DNA from: Elstera litoralis
GTDB taxonomy: Bacteria; Pseudomonadota; Alphaproteobacteria; Elsterales; Elsteraceae
NCBI RefSeq assembly: GCF_000963705.1
Contig: NZ_LAJY01000037.1
Span: 1 to 13,085 of the forward strand
Direction of reading: 5' to 3'
Length of the DNA: 13,085 nt
The notes beneath the pieces are model-generated. The model did no database searches. It was not told where the DNA came from and saw nothing but the letters and a program-made list of their open reading frames with translations. A program made the position numbers and the translations under genes. Each line of letters opens with the position of its first letter. Position 1 is the stretch's first letter. Below, piece after piece: positions 7,016 to 13,085 of the stretch.

Positions 7016-8517
7016 TGGAGGCACTCGCCAATCTCGCGCATGGCTTCTCGGTTGCCCTAACCCCGCTGCATTTGCTGTGGTGCGCGGTTGGCGTGACCCT
7101 GGGAACCGCCGTGGGGGTTTTGCCGGGCATCGGCCCAGCGTTGACCATCGCCATTCTGCTGCCGATCACCTATCAGGTCGATGCTACCAGCGCCTTCATT
7201 CTGTTCTCCGGAATTTATTTCGGCGCGATGTTCGGCGGCTCGACCACCTCGATCCTTATTAATACGCCGGGGGAAAGCGCCACCATCGTCACCGCGCTCG
7301 AAGGGCATAAAATGGCGCGCAAAGGCCGGGGCGCGCAAGCGCTGGCGACGGCGGCCATCGGCTCCTTCATTGCCGGAACGGTGGGGGTGGTCGGCCTGAC
7401 CTTCCTCGCCCCGGTGGTAACGAAATTCGCCCTGCTGTTGGGGCCTGCCGAATATTTTTCGCTGATGGTGCTGGCGTTTGTGACCGTGACGGCGGTTCTC
7501 GGTAATTCGGTCGCGCGCGGCTTTACTAGCCTGTTTTTCGGCCTGGGTTTGGGGATGATCGGCATTGATCTTCAGTCCGGTCAGCCGCGCTTTACCTTCG
7601 GCATTCCCGAACTCTTCGACGGGATTAATGTGATTCTCGTTACCGTCGGCCTGTTTGCCGTGGGCGAAACCCTCTACCTCGCCGCCCGGCATGGGGCGAG
7701 CAAGGATGAGATTCTGGCCATCAAAGGCTCGATCTGGATGAGCCGGGAGGATTGGGGCCGCTCGTGGAAACCGTGGCTGCGCGGCGCGGCTTTGGGCTTC
7801 CCCCTGGGGGCGCTGCCGGCGGGCGGGGCGGAATTACCGACGCTGCTCTCCTACTTCCTCGAAAAGCGCCTGTCGAAAAAGCCGGAAGAATTCGGGCATG
7901 GCGCCATCGAAGGTGTTGCCGGACCGGAGGCCGCGAATAATGCCGCCGCCGCCGGTGTGTTGGTGCCGATGCTGACCCTGGGGCTGCCAACCGGCGCAAC
8001 CGCCGCGATCATGCTTTCAGCTTTCCAAGGCTATGGCATCAACCCCGGCCCGCAGTTGCTGACCAGCCAGCCCGATCTGGTGTGGGGGCTGATTGCAAGC
8101 CTCTATATCGCCAATATTATGCTGCTGCTGCTCAATCTGCCGCTCGTCGGCCTCTGGGCGCGCGTGCTGCATATTCCGAAGCCTTATCTTTTTGCCGGTA
8201 TCTTGGTGTTCGCCATCATCGGCACGTATGGCATCAGCCAATCGTTTATCGATCTCGTGCTGCTGCTGGTCATCGGGATTATCGGCTTCTTCATGCGCCT
8301 GTTCGATTTCCCAACCTCGCCGGTGATTATCGGCATGATTCTGGGGCCGATGGCGGAGCAGGAGTTCCGCCGGGCGATGATTACCTCCCAGGGCGATATG
8401 AGCGTGTTCATCACGCATCCGCTCTCGGCGGCTCTGCTCGGCCTTGCCGTTTTTGCCGTCGTCGGGCCGCATATTCTGCGGATTATCCGCAGCAAAAACC
8501 GCAACCCGCCATTTTAA
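7015..8517 (+). CDS. tctA: Tripartite tricarboxylate transporter large membrane subunit TctA
   Basis: Main permease of the tripartite tricarboxylate transporter, 500 residues (family about 500), strongly hydrophobic with about a dozen membrane segments. Seen: the first conserved block VGVLPGIGPALTIAILLPIT (33-52) and GIYFGAMFGGSTTSILINTP (66-85) followed by GESATIVTALEGHKMARKG, plus the second-half counterpart GGAELPTLLSYFLEKRLSKK, then GVAGPEAANNAAAAG and PMLTLGLPTGATAA. These paired Gly-Pro-rich loops are diagnostic. The start ATG at 7015 overlaps the tctB stop (TAATG), indicating translational coupling. It is the last gene of the CoA-transferase/lyase/tctCBA operon and is followed by a strong hairpin at 8524-8559. 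Intact. Substrate not deducible from the permease; the upstream citryl-CoA-lyase-like gene suggests citrate or a similar acid. Confidence 0.95.
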   Translation: MEALANLAHGFSVALTPLHLLWCAVGVTLGTAVGVLPGIGPALTIAILLPITYQVDATSAFILFSGIYFGAMFGGSTTSILINTPGESATIVTALEGHKMARKGRGAQALATAAIGSFIAGTVGVVGLTFLAPVVTKFALLLGPAEYFSLMVLAFVTVTAVLGNSVARGFTSLFFGLGLGMIGIDLQSGQPRFTFGIPELFDGINVILVTVGLFAVGETLYLAARHGASKDEILAIKGSIWMSREDWGRSWKPWLRGAALGFPLGALPAGGAELPTLLSYFLEKRLSKKPEEFGHGAIEGVAGPEAANNAAAAGVLVPMLTLGLPTGATAAIMLSAFQGYGINPGPQLLTSQPDLVWGLIASLYIANIMLLLLNLPLVGLWARVLHIPKPYLFAGILVFAIIGTYGISQSFIDLVLLLVIGIIGFFMRLFDFPTSPVIIGMILGPMAEQEFRRAMITSQGDMSVFITHPLSAALLGLAVFAVVGPHILRIIRSKNRNPPF

Positions 8518-8523
8518 GGTTTT

Positions 8524-8559
8524 CCCCCCGAAGACGATTGGTTAATCGTCTTCGGGGGG
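8524..8559. terminator. Perfect 16-bp hairpin between convergent genes, possible bidirectional terminator
   Basis: CCCCCCGAAGACGATT (8524-8539), loop GGTT (8540-8543), and its exact complement AATCGTCTTCGGGGGG (8544-8559). It starts 7 nt after the tctA stop and lies in the tail-to-tail gap facing the SGNH hydrolase gene, the usual place for a shared terminator. No U-tract follows directly on either strand (plus: CAATGAGG; minus: AAAACC), so it is not a textbook intrinsic terminator and could instead be an mRNA 3'-end stabiliser. Confidence 0.7.
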
Positions 8560-8656
8560 CAATGAGGTTATGATTTTTCATGTATAGTGCACATAATGGG
8601 CATGTGATCGCTTAAATGTATCCAATCAAAGAAGACGCACGATACTAGCGGCTCCT

Positions 8657-9298
8657 TTAAAGCTCTAGAATGCGCCGAACGACAGGTTCGAGCCCGCGCC
8701 CAACGGCGCGGGTGTTTTCCGCGTCAAGATGAACCCCATCGACGGGCGTTGTTCGGGCAACCGTTCCCGCATCAAAGAACGCGCAGCCGAGTTCATCGGC
8801 CAGATCGGCATAGAGGGACGCCAGCTTTTGAGCCTCCGTCACCCCACCCTGAAATAAAGGGGCAAAGAGCGGGTTATTCGTCTCGCAAAGCGGCGGGGGA
8901 GAAACAATGAGAATCCCAGGAGCCTTATAGGCCCGCCCCCAGTCATGAAAACGGACAAGGCTGACCAACTTCTTCATCCCCTGCCGCGCCCCGATGGCGG
9001 TCCCGTGGATGATGGGCTTCAGATCGTTCGTGCCCAGCATAATGATGACCAGATCAAGCGGACCGTGGGTTTGAAGAAGGGTGGGCAACAGCCGGGCGCC
9101 ATTCCGGTCGCAGTCTGCGAGACCATCGTCATAGGCGGTTGTCCGACCGCCGAGGCCCTCCGCGATCACATCGACCGCCGGTCCCAGCGCGGCTTGCAAC
9201 ACGCTCGGCCAGCGATCTTCAAAATCATGCCGCCCGCCGCTCGCCGCATCCGTCCCCCACGTCAGCGAATCCCCGTAGCAAAGAACCGTTTTTTTCAT
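8657..9298 (-). CDS. SGNH/GDSL hydrolase, MsAcT-like esterase/acyltransferase
   Basis: Protein of 213 residues without a signal peptide, so probably cytosolic. Seen: block I CYGDSLTWGT with nucleophile Ser11, block II GLGGRTT (48-54) with the oxyanion Gly, block III IIMLGTNDLK with Asn91, and block V VDGVHLD with Asp187 and His190, completing the SGNH set. The spacing and the blocks LPLDLVIIMLGTND-like (here GPLDLVIIMLGTND), SPPPL and FFDAGTV closely resemble what I recall of Mycobacterium smegmatis acyltransferase MsAcT and related arylesterases, which hydrolyse short esters and transfer acyl groups to alcohols or peroxide. The ATG at 9298-9296 has an AGGGAA upstream; an extension to 9385 would overlap the ferredoxin reductase gene. 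It lies 67 nt after that gene on the same strand. Physiological substrate unknown. Confidence 0.9.
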   Translation of the reverse strand: MKKTVLCYGDSLTWGTDAASGGRHDFEDRWPSVLQAALGPAVDVIAEGLGGRTTAYDDGLADCDRNGARLLPTLLQTHGPLDLVIIMLGTNDLKPIIHGTAIGARQGMKKLVSLVRFHDWGRAYKAPGILIVSPPPLCETNNPLFAPLFQGGVTEAQKLASLYADLADELGCAFFDAGTVARTTPVDGVHLDAENTRAVGRGLEPVVRRILEL

Positions 9299-9365
9299 TT
9301 GTGTATCTTTCCCTGCTAAGGCTGAAGAGTATGAGAGGAATTTTAGCTTGCGCCGCCCTTTTGGT

Positions 9366-10382
9366 TTACGCCCCGCCCGGCACACCTTTCGTGGTCGAAT
9401 ATTCGAAATGCACTACTTCGCCGGGGTGAACGATGGCATGGGCGGCGTGGGCGGCAGAGGCAGCCTCGGCAAAGCCCGACAGAATGAGCTTCAGCTTGCC
9501 GGGGTATGTCGCAATATCGCCAATCGCGAAAATGCCGGGGGCGGAGGTGGCGGCGGTGGCCTGGGTTACGGCGATTTGATTGCGCTCCAGGTTCAAGCCC
9601 CAATCGGCAATCGGCCCGAGGGTCATGGCGAGCCCGAAGAACGGCAGCAGATGATCGGCCTCCAGGGTGCGGCGCTGGCCGTCCAGGGTTTCCACGATTA
9701 CGCCCGACAGCACGCCGTTCGTGCCCTCAAGCCCGGCCAATTGATAGGGAATGACTAACTCAATCGCCCCGTCTTTCGCGAGTTGATCGAGCCGGGCGGC
9801 GCTTTCTGGGGCGGCGCGGAATTTCGGGCGGCGGTGGACCACCTGCACGCGCGCGGCAACTTCCGCCAAGGAAATCGCCCAATCGACCGCCGAATCGCCG
9901 CCACCGGCGATCACAACCTTCTTGCCGCGAAACGCCTCGCGCCGCTGCACGAAATACTGCACGCCGCCGGTGGCCTCATAGGTCTCCAACCCATCGAGCG
10001 GCGGGCGGTTCGGGCCGAAAGCGCCGCAGCCCGCCGCGATCATCACGACCGGCGCTTCAAGCTCGGTGCCCTTCGAGGTCACGACGCGCCAAGTATCGGC
10101 CTCGGTCCGGGTCAGTTGCATCACCTGTTCGCCGAAATGGAAGGTTGGGGCGAAAGGGGCCGCCTGCTGCATCAGATTATCGATAAGGTCCGCGCCGGAA
10201 ATGGCAGGATGGGCCGGAATATCGTAGATCGGTTTTTCGGGATAAAGGGCAGTGCATTGGCCGCCTGCGTCCGCCAAAGTGTCGATCACATGGGCTTTCA
10301 GGCGCAACATGCCGCATTCGAACACCGCGAACAGCCCCACGGGGCCTGCGCCGATAATCACCACGTCGGTCTTAACCGTCAT
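9366..10382 (-). CDS. Ferredoxin--NADP+ reductase, thioredoxin-reductase-like type
   Basis: FAD enzyme of 338 residues transferring electrons between NADP(H) and ferredoxin or flavodoxin (EC 1.18.1.2), the type found in Bacillus (YumC), green sulfur bacteria and many alphaproteobacteria. Seen: FAD motif GAGPVGLFAV (11-20), GGQCTALYPEKPIYDIPAHP (40-59) characteristic of this group, NADPH motif GGGDSAVDWAISLAE (160-174), VVHRR (181-185), and the second FAD motif FAIGDIATYPGKLKLILSGF. The redox CxxC of true thioredoxin reductase is absent, which supports the FNR assignment. The C-terminal tail HFEYSTTKGVPGG is also group-typical. Start: ATG at 10382-10380; an in-frame GTG at 10394 is possible, because an AGAAGG lies only 3 nt before the ATG. 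The divergent neighbour is tsaE; the SGNH hydrolase follows on the same strand. Intact. Confidence 0.93.
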   Translation of the reverse strand: MTVKTDVVIIGAGPVGLFAVFECGMLRLKAHVIDTLADAGGQCTALYPEKPIYDIPAHPAISGADLIDNLMQQAAPFAPTFHFGEQVMQLTRTEADTWRVVTSKGTELEAPVVMIAAGCGAFGPNRPPLDGLETYEATGGVQYFVQRREAFRGKKVVIAGGGDSAVDWAISLAEVAARVQVVHRRPKFRAAPESAARLDQLAKDGAIELVIPYQLAGLEGTNGVLSGVIVETLDGQRRTLEADHLLPFFGLAMTLGPIADWGLNLERNQIAVTQATAATSAPGIFAIGDIATYPGKLKLILSGFAEAASAAHAAHAIVHPGEVVHFEYSTTKGVPGGA

Positions 10383-10538
10383 CAGCCTTCTCACATTCTC
10401 GTCATACGCTCAGTGGCGCGCAGAGTGGCGCGGCTCTTGCTGCGATGCAACCCCTCCCGGTTTGGGGATTTGCCGCAAGGGGGTATTGCGGTTTGCGATC
10501 TTTGCGCTCTTTAGCTTTTCGCGTAGGCTCAGGCGATC
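10383..10538. promoter_or_regulatory. Divergent intergenic region between ferredoxin reductase and tsaE
   Basis: 156-nt gap that must carry start signals for both directions. I see no convincing -35/-10 pair and no hairpin. The only repeat is AGTGGCGCG at 10412-10420 and again at 10424-10432 (12-nt period). Three TTGCG/TTGCGC-like steps between 10485 and 10510 look like compositional bias. Confidence 0.35.
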
Positions 10539-11027
10539 ATGAAGATTACCGTTCAATCCGCCACCTCCGTCACCATCCCCGTCCCGAACCTCGCGGCCAC
10601 TCAGAGTCTTGCGCAGGAATTGGCGGCGATTGCCGATAAGGGCGATGTTATTGCCCTGCGCGGTGATCTCGGCATGGGCAAAAGCGCCTTCGCCCGCGCT
10701 TTTATTCAGGCGCGCGCTGGCGTGCCGATTGAGGTGCCGAGCCCGACGTTTACCTTGGTGCAATCCTATGAATTGCCCTCCGGCCTGATTACTCATTTCG
10801 ATCTCTACCGCCTGCGCGACGCCAGCGACGCCTATGAACTGGGGCTCGACGATGCTTTCGGCGGGATCATTCTGATCGAATGGCCCGAGCGCCTGGGCGA
10901 TGGTCTGCCGCGCGACCCGCTGGTCATCAGCTTTGCGCCGGGGGCGACGGCGGATGCACGCACGATCACGCTCGAAGGCGGGGCCACCTGGGCGGGGCGG
11001 CTTGAGTTTTTGAAGCTGAAGGTTTAA
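10539..11027 (+). CDS. tsaE: tRNA threonylcarbamoyladenosine biosynthesis ATPase TsaE
   Basis: P-loop ATPase of 162 residues that works with TsaB and TsaD to make t6A at position 37 of ANN-decoding tRNAs in the cytosol; usually essential. Seen: Walker A GDLGMGKS (42-49), SPTFTLVQSYE (68-78), HFDLYRL (86-92), and IEWPERLG (113-120), all characteristic of TsaE/YjeE. The length is typical. The ATG at 10539 gives the normal N-terminus; the ribosome site is weak (AGGC at 10531-10534). addB follows after 17 nt and is probably co-transcribed. Intact, in contrast to its downstream neighbour. Confidence 0.95.
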   Translation: MKITVQSATSVTIPVPNLAATQSLAQELAAIADKGDVIALRGDLGMGKSAFARAFIQARAGVPIEVPSPTFTLVQSYELPSGLITHFDLYRLRDASDAYELGLDDAFGGIILIEWPERLGDGLPRDPLVISFAPGATADARTITLEGGATWAGRLEFLKLKV

Positions 11028-11044
11028 TCGGCGGGCGGGGCAGC

Positions 11045-13085
11045 GTGGCGCTTTATACGATCCCCGCCGGAATAGGCTTTGCCGATGCGCTCGTGCGCGG
11101 GCTGTTGCCGGAGGCCGACCGCGACCCGCTGGCTTTCGCGCGGCTGCGCCTACTGTTGCCGTCGCGCCGGGCGTGCCGAACCATCCGCGATGCGTTTTTG
11201 CGTGCGGCGCAGGGGCGGGCCTTGGTGCTGCCGAGCTTCAGCGCGCTCGGCGATATCGACGATGAGGATTTGACCTTCAGCGATTCGATTGCGGTTGGCA
11301 GTCTTGCGGCGTCCCTGCCGCCCGCGATTCCGCCGCTGCGCCGTCAAGCGATGCTGGCGCAATTGATCCGGGCGCGCGACCCCGGTTTGCCGCTCGACCG
11401 GGCGGCGGCTTTGGCGGCGGAACTGGCGCGGCTGATGAATCAGGCCCAGGCGGAAGGGTTGGGCTTCGACGGGCTGGTGCGGCTGGTGCCGGAAAACCTC
11501 GCCCACCATTGGCAAATCACCCTCGATTTTCTGCGCATCGTTACCGAAACTTGGCCGTTGGTGCTGGCGGAAGAACAAGCGCTCGACCCGATTGAGCGGC
11601 GCGATACGCTCATTCGCCTGCAAGCCCAGGTTTGGGCTGAAACCCCGCCGCCGGGCCGTGTGATCGTCGCGGGCACCACGGGCAGTCAGAAATCGGCGCG
11701 GGCGTTGATTGCGGTGATCGCGTCGCTACCCCAGGGCGATGTGATCCTGCCGGGGCTCGATACCGCGATGCCGGAGGCGGAATGGCTGCTGCTGCCGGAG
11801 CATCCGACCCATCCGCAGGCGGGCTTGCAGGATCTGCTGAGTGCGCTCGATCTGCCGCGCTCGGATGTGCAAATCTGGCCAGGCTGCGCAGGCGCGGGCC
11901 AAACCGCGCCTGCGCGCGCGCAATTGCTGGCCCAGGCACTGTCGGTCGCCGCGCCGGAGGATCATCCTACAGAGCCGCTCGATCTCGATAGCGCACTGGC
12001 GGGCGTGACGCGCATCGACGCGGGCAGCCCGCAGGAGGAGGCGATGATGATCGCCGTCGCCCTGCGCCAAGCGCTCCGAAACGCCGGAACGGACCGCCGC
12101 CCTGATTACGCCCGACCGCGACCTTGCCCGCCGCGTCGCCGCCGAACTCACGCGCTACGGCGTGCGCTGCGATGATTCTGCCGGGCAGCCCTTGAGTGGC
12201 TCGGTGCCCGGCGTGTTTCTACGCCTGCTGGCCGAAGCCGCGCGCGACGCTTTCGCCCCCGCCCCGCTGCTGGCGTTGCTGAAGCACCCGCTGACGGGGC
12301 TCGGCCTGCCTTTGTCTGACGCCCGGCGCGCGGCGCAGCTTTTGGAAGAACGCGTTTTGCGCGGCCCGCGCCCGGAAGGCGGCCTCGGCGGGTTGCGGGC
12401 GGCGACCGAACTCGCCCTGGCCGCGCTGTCTCCCGAGCGGGCGGGCGCGCGATGCGCTGGTTCTGCGCCCCTATCTCGACCGGCTCGATACCTGCCTGCG
12501 CCCGTGGGAAACCGCGATGGCGACGGTTGGCGAAAATTTCCGTACGGCGATTTTGGCGCATCTGACGGCGGCGGAGGCCCTCTGTGCGACCGATTCGCTG
12601 CCGGGGGAAGAGCGGCTGTGGGCGGGACCGGCGGGCGAGGCGGCGGCGGATTTTCTCTCCGATCTGGTCGACAATGCCGGGACGTTGGTGCTGGATAATC
12701 CGTCCGATTATCCGGCATTGCTGATGATCTTCATGGGGCCGGTCGCGGTGCGGCAGGTCTATGATCGGCACCCGCGTTTGGCGATTCTGGGGCCGCTCGA
12801 AGCGCGGCTGGCGCGGCCCGATTTAATGATTCTGGCGGGGCTCAACGAGGCCACCTGGCCCGCCGAGCCGCCGGGCGATCCGTGGATGTCGCGCCCGATG
12901 CGCCAGCAGTTCGGCCTGCCCGCGCTGGAGCGGCGCATTGGCCTGTCGGCCCATGATTTCGTGCAAGCCGCGATGGCCCCCTCGGTGATCTTCTCCCGCG
13001 CCGATCGGGTGGAGGGCACGCCGACGGTGCCGTCGCGCTGGCTGCAACGGCTCGATGTGCTGCTGGCGGGGCAGGGGCACAAGCT
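11045..13085 (+). pseudogene. addB: Double-strand break repair protein AddB, two frameshifts as read, 3' end outside window
   Basis: Subunit of the AddAB helicase-nuclease, which resects double-strand breaks for RecA-dependent repair. The N-terminal part from the GTG at 11045 (MALYTIPAGIGFADALVRGL) reads AGTTGSQKSARALI and EEAMMIAVALRQAL, as in alphaproteobacterial AddB. The frame then breaks twice, each explained by one extra base. An extra C in CC at 12076-12077 is followed by ETPERTAALITPDRDLARRV. An extra G in GGG at 12443-12445 is followed by RDALVLRPYLDRLDTC. The last segment, HPRLAILGPLEARLARPD then MILAGLNEATWPAEPPGD, is the family's most recognisable stretch and runs to the edge. The C-terminal nuclease domain lies beyond the window. 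Sequence quality on both sides of each break argues for sequencing error. A real double frameshift would remove AddB function. tsaE is 17 nt upstream. Confidence 0.88.

Noticed and set aside
7057..7692. Minus-strand open frame of 211 codons within tctA
   Set aside because: Highly charged His/Arg/Gln-rich translation typical of the antisense of a hydrophobic membrane-protein gene.
1..13085. Phage, transposon, CRISPR, defence island or RNA genes
   Set aside because: No integrase, transposase, repeat-spacer array, toxin-antitoxin pair, tRNA or rRNA pattern was seen; all clear genes are metabolic, transport or housekeeping.

Overview
The window reads as chromosomal DNA of a GC-rich alphaproteobacterium, probably Rhodospirillales-like. 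The evidence is the high-GC coding style, a thioredoxin-reductase-like ferredoxin-NADP+ reductase, a tsaE gene next to an alphaproteobacterial-type addB, and a tripartite tricarboxylate transporter with a Bug-type binding protein. The placement is inferred from gene content only. No tRNA, rRNA, insertion sequence, integrase or CRISPR array was seen, and no gap between genes exceeds 300 bases.

Positions 1-3311 hold three minus-strand genes read right to left: a zinc-less quinone-reductase-like MDR oxidoreductase (3311-2313), a Bcr/CflA-type MFS drug exporter (2216-990), and a group A FAD monooxygenase (985 to beyond the left edge). The last two are 4 nt apart. Together they look like a small-molecule redox and export module. 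Positions 3312-3471 form a divergent promoter region.

Positions 3472-8517 hold a compact plus-strand operon: a CaiB/BaiF (family III) CoA-transferase, a short citrate-synthase-fold citryl-CoA-lyase-like enzyme, and TctC, TctB and TctA. Junctions are tight (ATGA at CaiB/lyase, TAATG at TctB/TctA). The inferred logic is that TctC captures a carboxylate in the periplasm, TctBA imports it, the CoA-transferase activates it, and the lyase splits the CoA ester into acetyl-CoA (or a homologue) and an oxoacid. Citrate is the obvious substrate but is not proven. A perfect 16-bp hairpin closes the operon.

Positions 8657-10382 are minus strand: a ferredoxin-NADP+ reductase followed by an SGNH hydrolase resembling the Mycobacterium smegmatis acyltransferase MsAcT. 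Positions 10539-13085 are plus strand: tsaE (tRNA t6A synthesis) followed after 17 nt by addB (double-strand break repair), which runs off the right edge.

Three genes (CaiB, tctC, addB) are broken by six single-base frameshifts. Each can be placed in a short run of one base, and undoing it restores an uninterrupted family-typical protein. Homopolymer sequencing error is the leading explanation. These genes are typed as pseudogenes because that is how the sequence reads, but they may well be intact in the organism.
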